Source: Polaribacter glomeratus
GTDB taxonomy: Bacteria; Bacteroidota; Bacteroidia; Flavobacteriales; Flavobacteriaceae
Assembly (NCBI RefSeq): GCF_002954665.1
Contig: NZ_MSCM01000002.1
Coordinates: 716,767-780,766 of the forward strand
Length of the DNA: 64,000 nucleotides
Direction of reading: 5' to 3'
Shown piece after piece: positions 8,778 to 17,983 of this stretch. The notes beneath the pieces are model-generated. The model saw only the letters and a program-made list of their open reading frames with translations. It made no database searches and was not told the DNA's origin. The position numbers were made by a program, and so were the translations under genes. The stretch's first letter is position 1. Each line of letters opens with the position of its first letter.

Positions 8778-10253
8778 ATGGAATATGGATTTCTATCAGT
8801 AATACCACCAATTGTTGCCATTATTTTAGCGTTAAAAACCAAACAAGTATACATTGCTTTGTTATTCGGAATCTGGTTTTCTTGGTTGATTATTAAAGGA
8901 TGGAATCTTTTAGACGGTACTTTAGGGATGATTGAAGGCATGGTAAACGTTTTTCAATCCGAAGGAAATACAAGAACGATTATGTTTAGTGCATTGGTTG
9001 GTGCGTTGTTGATATTTATTCAATATTCTAGAGGAGTAGAGGGTTTTATCAATATTTTAAACAGACGATTGGTAAAATTAGAAGAGAAAAAAACAGGGTA
9101 CAGCAGAGTAATGGTGCAGGTTTTAGCAACTGTAACTGGTTTGCTGTTGTTTGTAGAAACGAGTATTAGTTCTTTAACCGTGGGAACTTTATACAGACCA
9201 ATTTTTGATAAATTAGGGATTCCGAGAGAGAAACTGGCATATATAGCAGATTCAAGTTCTGCGCCTTCATCCATTTTAATTCCGTTTAATGCTTGGGGCG
9301 CGTTCATTATGGGGCTTTTGCTAACGCAAGGAATCGAGAAACCATTTGCTGTGATGATAGCATCTATTAAATATAACTTTTATCCTTTGATTGCCATTGC
9401 GATGGTGTTTATTGTGATTTTTTCTAAGAAAGATTTTGGTCCGATGAAAAAAGCGGAGAAAAGAACTAAGGAAACCGGTGAGTTAATGAATCCAGATTCA
9501 ACACCAATGGTTTCGGATGCCGTAACCTCCTTTCCGCCGAAAGAAGGTATTCCTGCCAAAGCGTATAATATGATTGTGCCGCTTTTGGTTATGGTTTGTA
9601 TGATGCCCATTAATTTAATGTATACAGGTTGGAGTGCGGTTAAAGAATCTACCTCCTTTTTAAATCATGCTTCGCAAGCAATTGGCGAAGGTTCTGGTTC
9701 GTCATCCGTCTTATACGCAGTAATTACCTCTTTATTAGTGGCAATGGTGATGTATTTTATTCAAGGAATTATGAAACCTAAAGAAGCGATCGAGTTAACT
9801 TTAAAAGGAATTAGCGAGTTAATGCCATTGGCTTTGCTGATGCTGTTAGCGTTTGCAATTGGCGACGCTTGTAAAGAATTAGAAACGGGAATCTATGTAG
9901 CAAATGCCACGAAAGAGTGGTTGTCTCCAGAATTGTTACCAGCCGTTGTATTCATTATTAGTTCTTTCATAGCTTTTTCTACCGGAACTTCTTGGGGAAC
10001 GTTTGCCATTATGTTGGCTATTTCTGTGCCTATGGCAACAATTCATGGAGCAGATATAACAATTGTGGTTGCGGCTACCTTAGGAGGAGGGATTTTTGGA
10101 GACCATTGTTCGCCAATTTCGGATACTTCTATTATTTCTTCAATGGCTTCCGCCAGCGATCATATAGATCATGTAAAAACGCAGTTACCTTATGCGTTGG
10201 TTGGCGGTGCAATTACAACCATTATGTATTTGATTATTGGTTTTATGGGCTAA
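8778..10253 (+). CDS. NhaC-family Na+/H+ antiporter
   Basis: A 491-residue polytopic inner-membrane protein with about 11-12 hydrophobic helices. Family-like features include [13 protein letters not shown], the discontinuous-helix motif [20 protein letters not shown] and a late [17 protein letters not shown] with polar residues in mid-membrane. NhaC proteins exchange Na+ for H+ and help with pH and salt balance, which fits a marine flavobacterium; some members move organic ions instead. The gene is divergent from glpK with 82 bp between starts. A stretch with 21-bp tandem repeats follows it, and I see no clear terminator. Confidence 0.88.
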   Translation: MEYGFLSVIPPIVAIILALKTKQVYIALLFGIWFSWLIIKGWNLLDGTLGMIEGMVNVFQSEGNTRTIMFSALVGALLIFIQYSRGVEGFINILNRRLVKLEEKKTGYSRVMVQVLATVTGLLLFVETSISSLTVGTLYRPIFDKLGIPREKLAYIADSSSAPSSILIPFNAWGAFIMGLLLTQGIEKPFAVMIASIKYNFYPLIAIAMVFIVIFSKKDFGPMKKAEKRTKETGELMNPDSTPMVSDAVTSFPPKEGIPAKAYNMIVPLLVMVCMMPINLMYTGWSAVKESTSFLNHASQAIGEGSGSSSVLYAVITSLLVAMVMYFIQGIMKPKEAIELTLKGISELMPLALLMLLAFAIGDACKELETGIYVANATKEWLSPELLPAVVFIISSFIAFSTGTSWGTFAIMLAISVPMATIHGADITIVVAATLGGGIFGDHCSPISDTSIISSMASASDHIDHVKTQLPYALVGGAITTIMYLIIGFMG

Positions 10254-10345
10254 TTAACGGCTTTTACAGACACTTTTTGGTTGATTTACAAACAAGTTGC
10301 GCAACATAAGAATGTTTTGTGTTTAAGTTATGATGCTTTATCATT

Positions 10346-10471
10346 AAACTAGGTGGCTTTGTCTTCGATCTTGAGGGTTTTGTTGTTAAGTTGGGCCATT
10401 TTGGTATCAAACTAGGTGACTTTGTGGTTAATCTTGTCGGTTTTATGATTCAATTAGGTGACTTTGTCTTT
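10346..10471 (+). repeat. Six tandem 21-bp repeats with a conserved reading frame
   Basis: Six head-to-tail 21-bp units begin at 10346, 10367, 10388, 10409, 10430 and 10451. Units 1, 4 and 6 read close to AAACTAGGTGACTTTGTNNT; units 2, 3 and 5 are diverged. Read as codons from 10346, each unit encodes a heptad like KLGDFVV, giving a six-fold peptide repeat, and the frame stays open from the TGA at 10331 to the TGA at 10475. There is no ATG, GTG or TTG before the repeats. They lie in a 416-bp stretch (10254-10669) that otherwise holds nothing I recognise. They may be a gene relic or a non-coding minisatellite. Confidence 0.8.
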
Positions 10472-10669
10472 TATCATGCATGAAATGCACTAAATAAAGG
10501 TGGGCGTGTGTTAAAATTGGGCAACTCTCAACTAAAGGCGTACATCAGTTTAATTAAATTAAGCGACTACTTAATACAATTTTGTGCTAACTTTTAAAAG
10601 GAGTTAGAATTTGTATAAGAATGCTAAAAGAGTTTGGTTGGAGTGCTGCGTTGCTGCATTTTTTAAGGA

Positions 10670-11065
10670 CTAGCTCGCTAAAATTCCACGTTTTTTTAGC
10701 GCAGTAATTGTACGCAAAGCCCCTCCTTTAATCGTGTTTTCTTTAAAGAGATATGTTTTTTCGAACAAGGTATTTCCTTCAAAAAAAGTAACTTGAAAAC
10801 GGTTGTTTAGTGCGAATAATTCGGGCTGAATGAGTTCTATTTTAGCAAAAGAGTTTGCTGGTAGTACATCAATTTTTTTACGGAACAAAGAGGTTATTTT
10901 TGTATCAGAAAAACCCTGAGTAACAATAACAATCATTTCTAAATCAACATTTTTATTATTGATGATATACACATTCCAGTCATCTGTTTTATAAATATCA
11001 TTATATTCATAAACAACGGCAATTTCTACGTTGGTAACTTCGGGTATTTGAATGTCTTTTTTCAT
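10670..11065 (-). CDS. Conserved-looking small protein, unknown function
   Basis: A 131-residue protein without signal peptide or membrane helix, so probably cytoplasmic. It looks beta-rich: alternating hydrophobic strands such as VEIAVVYEYND, DWNVYIINNKN, LEMIVIVTQGF and FQVTFFEGNTLFEKTYLF. It has no cysteine and no catalytic motif that I can see. Similar 130-residue proteins occur across flavobacteria, but I know no function. It is monocistronic, between the repeat tract and a 200-bp gap before the efflux operon. Confidence 0.7.
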   Translation of the reverse strand: MKKDIQIPEVTNVEIAVVYEYNDIYKTDDWNVYIINNKNVDLEMIVIVTQGFSDTKITSLFRKKIDVLPANSFAKIELIQPELFALNNRFQVTFFEGNTLFEKTYLFKENTIKGGALRTITALKKRGILAS

Positions 11066-11121
11066 AAAAAATAATCAAGAAAACAATTTGTTTGCGTATT
11101 TGTACTTTGATAAACTAAAAA

Positions 11122-11256
11122 CTACTTAGATTTTTTGCGAAGATACTCTTTTTTAATATCCACTCGAAACGAACGATTTTTAGAGAGTTTAAGTTGAGAA
11201 GCAAGCTGTTTTATAGAAAAAAGCTTGCTTCCAAATTTGATAAAGTTTAAGGTATT
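11122..11256 (-). pseudogene. Possible remnant of a helix-turn-helix gene
   Basis: On the minus strand a frame stays open from 11256 to a TAG at 11122-11124 and encodes 44 residues including SIKQLASQLKLSKNRSFRV, which has helix-turn-helix character, and a basic end. No ATG, GTG or TTG opens it, and a stop lies directly upstream. The same DNA carries a 10-bp inverted repeat (11198-11207 and 11222-11231, 14-nt loop), so an RNA structure downstream of the efflux operon is an alternative reading. Weak evidence. Confidence 0.22.
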
Positions 11257-11267
11257 TTATCTAAGAA

Positions 11268-12698
11268 TTACTTTAAACCTCCACCTAAAGCTTCATATAA
11301 ATTTACAATTGATACTAATTGCTTTAGTTGGCTGTCAATTATAGTAAGCTCTGCGTTTAAAGCACTTTGGCTAGCGGTTAATAGCTCTAAATAGGTTGCA
11401 TATCCGTTTTTAAGTAACTCATTAGAATGCTGTTCTGCTTGGCGCAATGCCTCAACTTCATTTTTTCTAAACTCGAATTTTTTAGTTTCGGACTTGTAAG
11501 TAAATAAAGCGTTAGATACTTCGCTACCGGCAACTAATAAGGCTTTTTTAAACCGAAGTACCGATTGTTCTTGTTGGGCTAAAGCAACTTCTTTTTGTGT
11601 TTTTAAGCTTCTTTTGTTAAATATAGGCTGCGTTAAGCCTCCTAAAACTGTTGCAAACAAAGAGTTTACATTTAACAATCTATCTAACTCTAAACTTTGA
11701 AAACCTCCAGAAGCTGTTAATTTTAAGGAAGGATAAAAGTTGCTGCGAGCTACGTTGGTTAATTCGAAAGACTGAATTAAATTATACTCAGCAGCCATTA
11801 CATCTGGTCTGTTACTTAATAAAGTTGAAGGAACACCTAGTTTTAAATCGGTATCTATGGTTTGCTTTGTTAAGCTACCTCTTTCAAACTTTTGCGGGTT
11901 TTTTCCTAGTAAAATACTCAATGTATTTTCAGTTTTAAAAAGCGCGGTTTCAATATCTACTTCTAATGCTCTTGCATTATTGTATTGTGCAATATTTTGA
12001 TCTACAGCAACCTGATTTGTTAAACCAGCATCCTTTAAAGCCTTGATGGTTTCCACACCATTTTTGCGAGATTCAATACTTTTTTTTGTGATTTCTAATT
12101 GCGCATCTAAAGCCAAAAGCTGATAATAAGTAATAGCGATACTAGCAATTAATTCTGTTTTTACCGCTTGATGTGCCGCAACATTTTGCAAGTAATTTGC
12201 TGCAAAAGCACGTTTATTACTTCTAATTTTTCCCCAAACATCTGCTTCCCAAGATAGATTTGCAGTAATATCATACTGATCTATACCTCCGCTAAATAAG
12301 GATCCAAATTGACTATTTCTAGAAAGTTCTTGATGTGTAGCATTTGCGCCGATACTAACGGATGGTAAAAAACTGGAATTAGCTTGTTTTGCATACGCTT
12401 GCGCAGCTACCATTTGTTGAATAGCAATACGAACATCCATATTATTTTGAAGTCCTTCTTCGATATACTTCTTTAAATACGAGTCTGTAAACAAGGTTTT
12501 CCAAGATATAGCTGCCATAGATATACTATCTGATGGCAAATTATCTGTTCTGTACAAGTTCTCTGTTGCTGTAATTTCTGGTCTTTTATATTCTTTAGCA
12601 ACAAAACAACTTTGCAATGTAAAACCCATTACAACTAAAATGAGACCTTTTTGAAGGCTTTTATTTTTTATAATTGATATCATATATTTAATCTTCAT
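11268..12698 (-). CDS. RND efflux outer-membrane channel (NodT/TolC type)
   Basis: A 476-residue lipoprotein channel. The signal peptide ends at a lipobox (GFTLQSCF, Cys at about residue 31). Two outer-membrane-efflux repeats follow, with the usual DNLPSDSISMAAISWKTLFTD start and LLSNRPDVMAAEYNLIQSF in the middle, a NodT-family sign. It forms the outer-membrane duct of the pump whose permease lies just upstream. The first ATG overlaps the permease by 11 nt; a second ATG at 12683 would give 471 residues and no overlap, and either works with the signal peptide. It is the last gene of the operon. Confidence 0.93.
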   Translation of the reverse strand: MKIKYMISIIKNKSLQKGLILVVMGFTLQSCFVAKEYKRPEITATENLYRTDNLPSDSISMAAISWKTLFTDSYLKKYIEEGLQNNMDVRIAIQQMVAAQAYAKQANSSFLPSVSIGANATHQELSRNSQFGSLFSGGIDQYDITANLSWEADVWGKIRSNKRAFAANYLQNVAAHQAVKTELIASIAITYYQLLALDAQLEITKKSIESRKNGVETIKALKDAGLTNQVAVDQNIAQYNNARALEVDIETALFKTENTLSILLGKNPQKFERGSLTKQTIDTDLKLGVPSTLLSNRPDVMAAEYNLIQSFELTNVARSNFYPSLKLTASGGFQSLELDRLLNVNSLFATVLGGLTQPIFNKRSLKTQKEVALAQQEQSVLRFKKALLVAGSEVSNALFTYKSETKKFEFRKNEVEALRQAEQHSNELLKNGYATYLELLTASQSALNAELTIIDSQLKQLVSIVNLYEALGGGLK

Positions 12699-15600
12699 TT
12701 TGTTGAGCGATAACTGCTGGTTTGCTAGAAACTTTTTCTTGCAACCATTGAAAGAATATAAATAAAATAGGAATTACAAATACTCCTAAAACAGTTCCTA
12801 TTAACATTCCGCCTGCAGCACCTGTACCAATAGAATTGTTTCCTTCGGAACCCACACCTTTTGCTAACACCAATGGCATTAATCCTAAGATAAAAGCAAA
12901 CGAGGTCATTAAAATAGGACGTAAACGTGCTTTTGCTCCGTTGATAGCTGCATCAACAATAGTTTCTCCGTTTTTTCGTCTTTGAACCGCAAACTCCACG
13001 ATTAAGATGGCATTTTTAGCGAGCAGACCAATTAACATAATCAGGGCAATCTGAAAATAAATATTGTTTTCTAATCCGAAAAATTTGGTGCTTAAATAGG
13101 CACCAAATACACCAAACGGAATAGAGAATATTACTGCCAATGGCAATAAATAACTTTCATATTGCGCACTTAACAAGAAGTACACAAATAAGATGCTTAA
13201 GATAAAAATAAACGTAGTTTGGTCTCCTGCATTTACTTCCTCTCGTGTTAAACCAGAATATGCAACTGTATAATTACTTGGTAGTTTCGTTACCTCTTCT
13301 TCAATAACTCTAATAGCATCACCTGTACTATAATCTTCGTTTGTTGCCCCTGTGATAGCGGTAGAATTAAATAAATTAAAACGTGTTACCGATTGTGGGC
13401 CATATACTCGTTTTAAGTTTACAAACTGCGTAATGGGCGTCATTTCGCCAGAATCTGTTCTTACATACATGCTATTTAAATCATCTACATCTGCTCTGTC
13501 TCCTGGTAATGCTTGAATATATACTCTAAATTGTTTTCCGAATCGAGAAAAATCAGAAGCATAAACACCACCAATATACCCTTGTAAAGTTGAGAATATA
13601 CTATTAATAGGAACTCCTTTTTCTTTTGCTAAAGGCACATTAATTTCCATTTCGTACTGCGGATAATTAGTATTGAAAGAGGATTGTGCGTACTTAATTT
13701 CTGGATGACTCATTAAAGCCATCGCAAATTCTTTATTAGCTTTGTCTAAATCGGTAAACTCTCCGCCAAATTTATCTAATAGATTTACTTCAAATCCGGC
13801 AGAATTTCCAAAACCACGAATACTTGGTGGTGAGAAGAAAATAATATTTGCTTCTGGCATTGTAGATACAACACCAAATAATTTACCTGTAATTGCTTCT
13901 ACAGACAAAGATGGATCTTCTCGATCACTCCAATCCGCTAATTTTATTATTCCGAAACCATAATTACTACCAGCACCGCTAATTAAACTTCTCCCTTTAA
14001 TAAAGTTTACTGCAACAATACCATCTATATCTTTTATTTTTTTATATAAATCTTTTGATACCGCATTTGTTCTATCTAAAGAAGCACCTGCGGGTAATTC
14101 TATATTTGCAAAAATAATACCTCTATCTTCATTAGGAACAAAACCTGTTGGTGTTGTTTTTGATGCCCAGAAAATGCCTACAATTGCTAAAACTAAGAGT
14201 AAAACAGGTATCCATTTCTTTCTATATAAGAACTGAAGAGATTTACCATATCTTTCTACGGTTGCGCTAAAGCCGCGATTAAAAAGCGTGTAAAAACGTT
14301 TTAAGGGACTTTTACCTTTTAACGCTTCATCTTCTTTATGTGTTTTTAATAATAGTGCACATAATGCAGGACTTAAGGTTAAAGCATTTACTGCAGAAAT
14401 AAGTATTGCGATGATTAAGGTTACTCCAAATTGTTCGTAAAATACACCAGTTGGTCCGGTTACAAAAGTTACCGGAATAAATACCGCAGCCATTACTAAT
14501 GTAATCGATATAATAGCGCCAGAAATTTCGTTCATAGCTACTAATGTTGCTTTTTTTGGATTCTTTTCGCCTTCATCCATCTTTGCATGCACCGCTTCTA
14601 CAACCACAATAGCATCATCTACCACAATACCAATGGCGAGCACTAATGCAAATAGCGTTAATAGGTTTATAGAGTATCCAAAAATATTCAAGAAAAAGAA
14701 TGTACCAATAATAGAAACAGGTACTGCAATTGCCGGAATTAAGGTAGAACGAAAATCTTGTAAGAATAGAAATACTACTAAAAACACGAGTAGAAAAGCT
14801 TCTAATAGAGTGGTGATTACTTTTTCTATGGAAGCATTTAAAAATAGACTTGTGTCATAAGGAACAAAAACATTTAATCCTTCTGGAAGGTCTTTTTTAA
14901 CTGTTTCTAAAGTGGTTTTAATGTTTTCAATAATTTCTCTAGCATTAGAACCTTTGGTTTGAAAAATCCCCATAAATACTGCAGGATTTCCTAAACTCAT
15001 TGCATTAGACGAGTAGGATTGTGCATCTAATTCTATGGTTGCAACATCGTTTAATCGAAGAAACTCTCCATTACCCAATGCTTTGATAACAATATCCCCA
15101 TATTGTTTTACTTCTTTAAAACGGCCACTGTAGGTTAATGTATATGAAAAAGCTTCGCCATTATTTTGGCCTAAAGAGCCTGCTGCAGCTTCTAAATTTT
15201 GTTCTTTTAAAGCGGCTGCGATATCCGAAGGTATTAATTTATATGCGGCTAATTTTTCTGGTTTTAACCAAATACGCATTGCATAATCTTGTTGAGAAAA
15301 TACACTAACATCACCAACACCGCTAATACGTTGCATGGCAGGAATAACGTTTATTTTTAAGTAATTCTGAATAAATGTAGCATCGTAATTTTCAGTATCA
15401 GAATACATTGAAATAAACATTAAAGCACTTGTTTCTTGCTTTTGTGTGGTAACTCCTGTTTGAATAACCTCTTGCGGTAATAAAGGATTTGCTCTTGCTA
15501 CACGATTTTGAACGTTTACAGCAGCAATATCTGCATCCATTTCTTGCTTAAAATAAACGGTAATTTCTGCAGTTCCGTTATTAGATGCAGTAGAGGTAAT

Positions 15601-15831
15601 GTAGGTCATACCTTCTACGCCATTTATTTGCTCTTCGATGGGTATAATTACACTTTCTAAAACTGTTTCTGCATTGGCTCCTGCATACGATGCTGTTACT
15701 TTAATTGTTGGTGGTGCAATATCGGGGTATTCTTCTATTGGTAAGCTTGTGATACTTATAATACCAAGTACAACTATAATAATAGAAATTACCGTTGAAA
15801 GTACAGGTCTTTCAATAAATGTTTTTAACAT
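12688..15831 (-). CDS. RND efflux permease (HAE1/AcrB-like)
   Basis: A 1047-residue proton-driven drug/metabolite exporter, the usual length for the hydrophobe/amphiphile group. The N-terminal helix (MLKTFIERPVLSTVISIIIV), twelve-helix layout and two large periplasmic loops are typical. The proton-relay aspartates D405 and D406 are in GIVVDDAIVVVEAV, and the paired lysine is in LIGLLAKNAILIVEFA near the fourth-last helix. Substrates cannot be read from sequence. It sits between the adaptor (13 bp upstream) and the outer-membrane channel (11-nt overlap). Confidence 0.95.
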   Translation of the reverse strand: MLKTFIERPVLSTVISIIIVVLGIISITSLPIEEYPDIAPPTIKVTASYAGANAETVLESVIIPIEEQINGVEGMTYITSTASNNGTAEITVYFKQEMDADIAAVNVQNRVARANPLLPQEVIQTGVTTQKQETSALMFISMYSDTENYDATFIQNYLKINVIPAMQRISGVGDVSVFSQQDYAMRIWLKPEKLAAYKLIPSDIAAALKEQNLEAAAGSLGQNNGEAFSYTLTYSGRFKEVKQYGDIVIKALGNGEFLRLNDVATIELDAQSYSSNAMSLGNPAVFMGIFQTKGSNAREIIENIKTTLETVKKDLPEGLNVFVPYDTSLFLNASIEKVITTLLEAFLLVFLVVFLFLQDFRSTLIPAIAVPVSIIGTFFFLNIFGYSINLLTLFALVLAIGIVVDDAIVVVEAVHAKMDEGEKNPKKATLVAMNEISGAIISITLVMAAVFIPVTFVTGPTGVFYEQFGVTLIIAILISAVNALTLSPALCALLLKTHKEDEALKGKSPLKRFYTLFNRGFSATVERYGKSLQFLYRKKWIPVLLLVLAIVGIFWASKTTPTGFVPNEDRGIIFANIELPAGASLDRTNAVSKDLYKKIKDIDGIVAVNFIKGRSLISGAGSNYGFGIIKLADWSDREDPSLSVEAITGKLFGVVSTMPEANIIFFSPPSIRGFGNSAGFEVNLLDKFGGEFTDLDKANKEFAMALMSHPEIKYAQSSFNTNYPQYEMEINVPLAKEKGVPINSIFSTLQGYIGGVYASDFSRFGKQFRVYIQALPGDRADVDDLNSMYVRTDSGEMTPITQFVNLKRVYGPQSVTRFNLFNSTAITGATNEDYSTGDAIRVIEEEVTKLPSNYTVAYSGLTREEVNAGDQTTFIFILSILFVYFLLSAQYESYLLPLAVIFSIPFGVFGAYLSTKFFGLENNIYFQIALIMLIGLLAKNAILIVEFAVQRRKNGETIVDAAINGAKARLRPILMTSFAFILGLMPLVLAKGVGSEGNNSIGTGAAGGMLIGTVLGVFVIPILFIFFQWLQEKVSSKPAVIAQQNED

Positions 15832-15844
15832 AATTTGTGGATTT

Positions 15845-16978
15845 CTAGTTTTTAAATAAAGTTGTTATAGGTTTCATTGCTTCTTCAAAAGAAGTTTCTT
15901 GTGGAGAGATTGTCATTCCGTCTTTTAATTTACCAACACCAGAAACAATAATTTTATCGTTTAAATCTAGTCCGGATGTTATAACATATAAATGATTTAT
16001 TGCAGTTTTTACTTTTACAATTGTATTTAACACGGTATTATTTTTCCCTAATTTGTATAACATAATATTGCCTTGTTGCTCATACGTTGCTGCTTGCGGA
16101 ATTACAATAGCATCTTTATAAATAATAGGAATTTGAATTGTACCACTATTACCGTTTGTTAGTAATTGAGTAGGATTATTAAAGACAGCTCTTAAGCTTA
16201 CAGTTCCTGTATTTTTGTTTATTTGTCCTGTACTTGTTTGAATTTTTCCTTTTTCAGTAAACATAGTTCCGTTTGCAAGAATTAAATTTACTGCGGGGAA
16301 ATTTGCTAGTTTTTCTGATACGTTTGTACCTTCAGAATTTTGTAAAAAGTCTAAATATTGCGTTTCAGTTAGACTAAAAAAGGCATACACTTGCGTAATA
16401 TTACTTACAGAAGTTAATGATATAGCATCATTTGTGCTTACTAATGCACCTTCTCTAAAATTAATTGCACCAATATTACCATCAATAGGACTTTTAATTG
16501 TTGCGTACCCAATACTTGCAGAAACGCTGCTGTAATTTGCTTTTGCTTGTGCTAAATTTGCTTTGGCAGTTTCTAATTGAACAGCACTAATAATATTTTT
16601 TTCTACTAGCGGTATTAGTTTATTAACTTCAACCTGAGCAACGTTAACACGCGCTTTTGCAGCACCAGCATCTTGACTTAAAGATTGCGTTTCTAATTGA
16701 AATAATACTTGTCCTTTTTTTACTTTTTGGCCTTCATCAACAAATACTTTTTGAATATAACCAGAAGTTTTTGCTCTTACTTCACTGTTTATTATTCCCT
16801 CTAAATTTGTTGGGTATTCTTGATAGCCTGTTATCGTTTTAGCTTGTAGTTGAGTTACAGGAAAAGTTGCAGGTGGTGTTTCTTTAGCACCAGCATTATT
16901 TTCTTGTTTATTAGCACAACTTAAAATAACTAAAAAGCTACAAAGTGCCAGTAATGTTATTAATTTAGTATGATTCAT
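15845..16978 (-). CDS. RND efflux periplasmic adaptor (membrane fusion protein)
   Basis: A 377-residue lipoprotein adaptor: lipobox LVILSCANK with Cys at about residue 21. The order is standard: a lipoyl/biotin-like half (VRAKTSGYIQKVFVDEGQKV), a coiled-coil hairpin (AKARVNVAQVEVNKLIPLVE and the following Ala-rich helix), the second lipoyl half (ATIKSPIDGNIGAINFREGA), then beta-barrel and membrane-proximal domains. It links the permease to the outer-membrane channel. It follows the regulator by 13 bp and precedes the permease by 13 bp, so all four genes form one operon. Confidence 0.94.
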   Translation of the reverse strand: MNHTKLITLLALCSFLVILSCANKQENNAGAKETPPATFPVTQLQAKTITGYQEYPTNLEGIINSEVRAKTSGYIQKVFVDEGQKVKKGQVLFQLETQSLSQDAGAAKARVNVAQVEVNKLIPLVEKNIISAVQLETAKANLAQAKANYSSVSASIGYATIKSPIDGNIGAINFREGALVSTNDAISLTSVSNITQVYAFFSLTETQYLDFLQNSEGTNVSEKLANFPAVNLILANGTMFTEKGKIQTSTGQINKNTGTVSLRAVFNNPTQLLTNGNSGTIQIPIIYKDAIVIPQAATYEQQGNIMLYKLGKNNTVLNTIVKVKTAINHLYVITSGLDLNDKIIVSGVGKLKDGMTISPQETSFEEAMKPITTLFKN

Positions 16979-16991
16979 TTTTTGTTTTAGT

Positions 16992-17495
16992 TTAAATATC
17001 GAATTGATTGTCTCTTAGTTTTATTCTTAATTCTTCAATAGAAGCAGAAGCACCGTCTATAAATTTTATGTAATCGTTATGAAAATTTAAATCGAATTTT
17101 TCTTCTTTATTTTCTATTTTCTGATGGTTTTGGTGGTCTTTATAATTTTTTATTTCTAAGTGCAATTCACGTACTTCTTTCCAATCATTAATCATTTTAT
17201 CAACATGTTGAATGATGGTATCTTTATTGATGACGAAGTATTTTTTACGATCGCCAGTTTTGGTGAAATACTGAATTTTTTTTAAGTCTTGTAAATGATT
17301 TAGGTGCGTAGAGATGGTACTTTTACTTGCACAAAGAATAGTTACCATATCGTCAAAAGTGGTTCCTTTTTTACCGGTAAGAATTATATACGATAAAATA
17401 CGGGCAGCAACAGGAGCTAACTGTTCTCTATTTTCTAAATGCACTCCTAGTTTTTCAACCAAAGCCATTTTTTCTTTGCAAATGTTTTCGTTCAT
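16992..17495 (-). CDS. GbsR/MarR-family transcriptional regulator of the efflux operon
   Basis: A 167-residue DNA-binding protein. A winged helix-turn-helix (about residues 25-95: LSYIILTGKKGTTFDDMVTI, then SKSTISTHLNHLQDLKKIQ) is followed by a long helical C-terminal region for dimerisation. The pattern is closest to the GbsR branch of MarR-like repressors. It is the first gene of the RND operon and has a palindrome over its own promoter, so autorepression lifted by a ligand is the simple model. An effector cannot be predicted. Confidence 0.9.
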   Translation of the reverse strand: MNENICKEKMALVEKLGVHLENREQLAPVAARILSYIILTGKKGTTFDDMVTILCASKSTISTHLNHLQDLKKIQYFTKTGDRKKYFVINKDTIIQHVDKMINDWKEVRELHLEIKNYKDHQNHQKIENKEEKFDLNFHNDYIKFIDGASASIEELRIKLRDNQFDI

Positions 17496-17544
17496 TTTTT
17501 TACCTTTAAATACCTAATTTTTTAGATTGATATAAAATAGTCTG

Positions 17545-17575
17545 CAAAAGTACAATTGGTTCGTAATAAACCGAA
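17545..17575 (-). promoter_or_regulatory. Promoter of the regulator-RND efflux operon
   Basis: On the minus strand the -33 element TTCG (17572-17575), a 19-nt spacer and the -7 element TACTTTTG (17545-17552) fit the Bacteroidota consensus. The start site would lie near 17538, leaving a leader of about 43 nt. Confidence 0.65.
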
Positions 17576-17576
17576 C
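17559..17576. promoter_or_regulatory. Candidate operator palindrome (GTTCG-N8-CGAAC)
   Basis: An 18-bp dyad, GTTCG at 17559-17563 and CGAAC at 17572-17576, covers the -33 element and part of the spacer of the efflux operon promoter. Size, symmetry and place suit a MarR/GbsR dimer, so binding here would block polymerase. Binding itself is inferred. Confidence 0.55.
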
Positions 17577-17604
17577 TAAACGAATGTTAAAAAAATGTTA
17601 AAGA

Positions 17605-17629
17605 AAAAGCCGATAGAAGTATCGGCTTT
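17605..17629 (-). terminator. Intrinsic terminator after the pheS operon
   Basis: An 8-bp stem AAGCCGAT/ATCGGCTT with a 6-nt loop (17607-17628) is followed on the minus strand by a T-run. It ends the pheS unit before the divergent-reading efflux regulator promoter. Confidence 0.75.
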
Positions 17630-17725
17630 AAAATATAAAAATAGTTGATAAGGTATTGATATGATGCCTTTAAGTGAAGTTTTTAAGTGTAAACCTAACC
17701 AAAGTTTGTTTTAATAATTAAATAA

Positions 17726-17983
17726 TTACCAAAGCTTATAAAATTCTTCTTTAGAAATTTCATCACCATCACAGTCATCAATCGTTAATGCTCCTTCGCA
17801 TAAACCACCAAATTCATCTTCTTGATTTTCTAAATCGTATTTAGTAACTTTTTCGTTTTTATAAACCGTAATTTGTTTTAAAACTTCGTCTGCATCATTC
17901 GTTTCAAAATACCAAGTTGAGAAACCCCAATCTGCATATTCATCATCTCTATTTTCGTCCCAAAATTGTGAAAAGTAATTCAT
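17726..17983 (-). CDS. Small acidic protein coupled to pheS (DUF6881-like)
   Basis: An 85-residue, strongly acidic protein with many Trp/Tyr residues (WGFSTWYFETNDADEV). The end, ISKEEFYKLW, and the pattern of a strand pair before it resemble DUF6881-type small proteins; this match is from memory and tentative. There is no signal peptide. Its ATG overlaps the pheS stop by one base (TAATG), so translation is coupled to PheS. A link to tRNA charging is only suggested by that coupling. Confidence 0.75.
   Translation of the reverse strand: MNYFSQFWDENRDDEYADWGFSTWYFETNDADEVLKQITVYKNEKVTKYDLENQEDEFGGLCEGALTIDDCDGDEISKEEFYKLW

Noticed and set aside
8696..8941. An 82-residue N-terminal extension of glycerol kinase
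   Set aside because: It overlaps the start of the divergent NhaC gene, shows no family likeness and precedes the normal FGGY start [14 protein letters not shown].
10346..10471. CRISPR array
   Set aside because: Units are contiguous 21-bp tandem repeats without spacers, and there are no cas genes.
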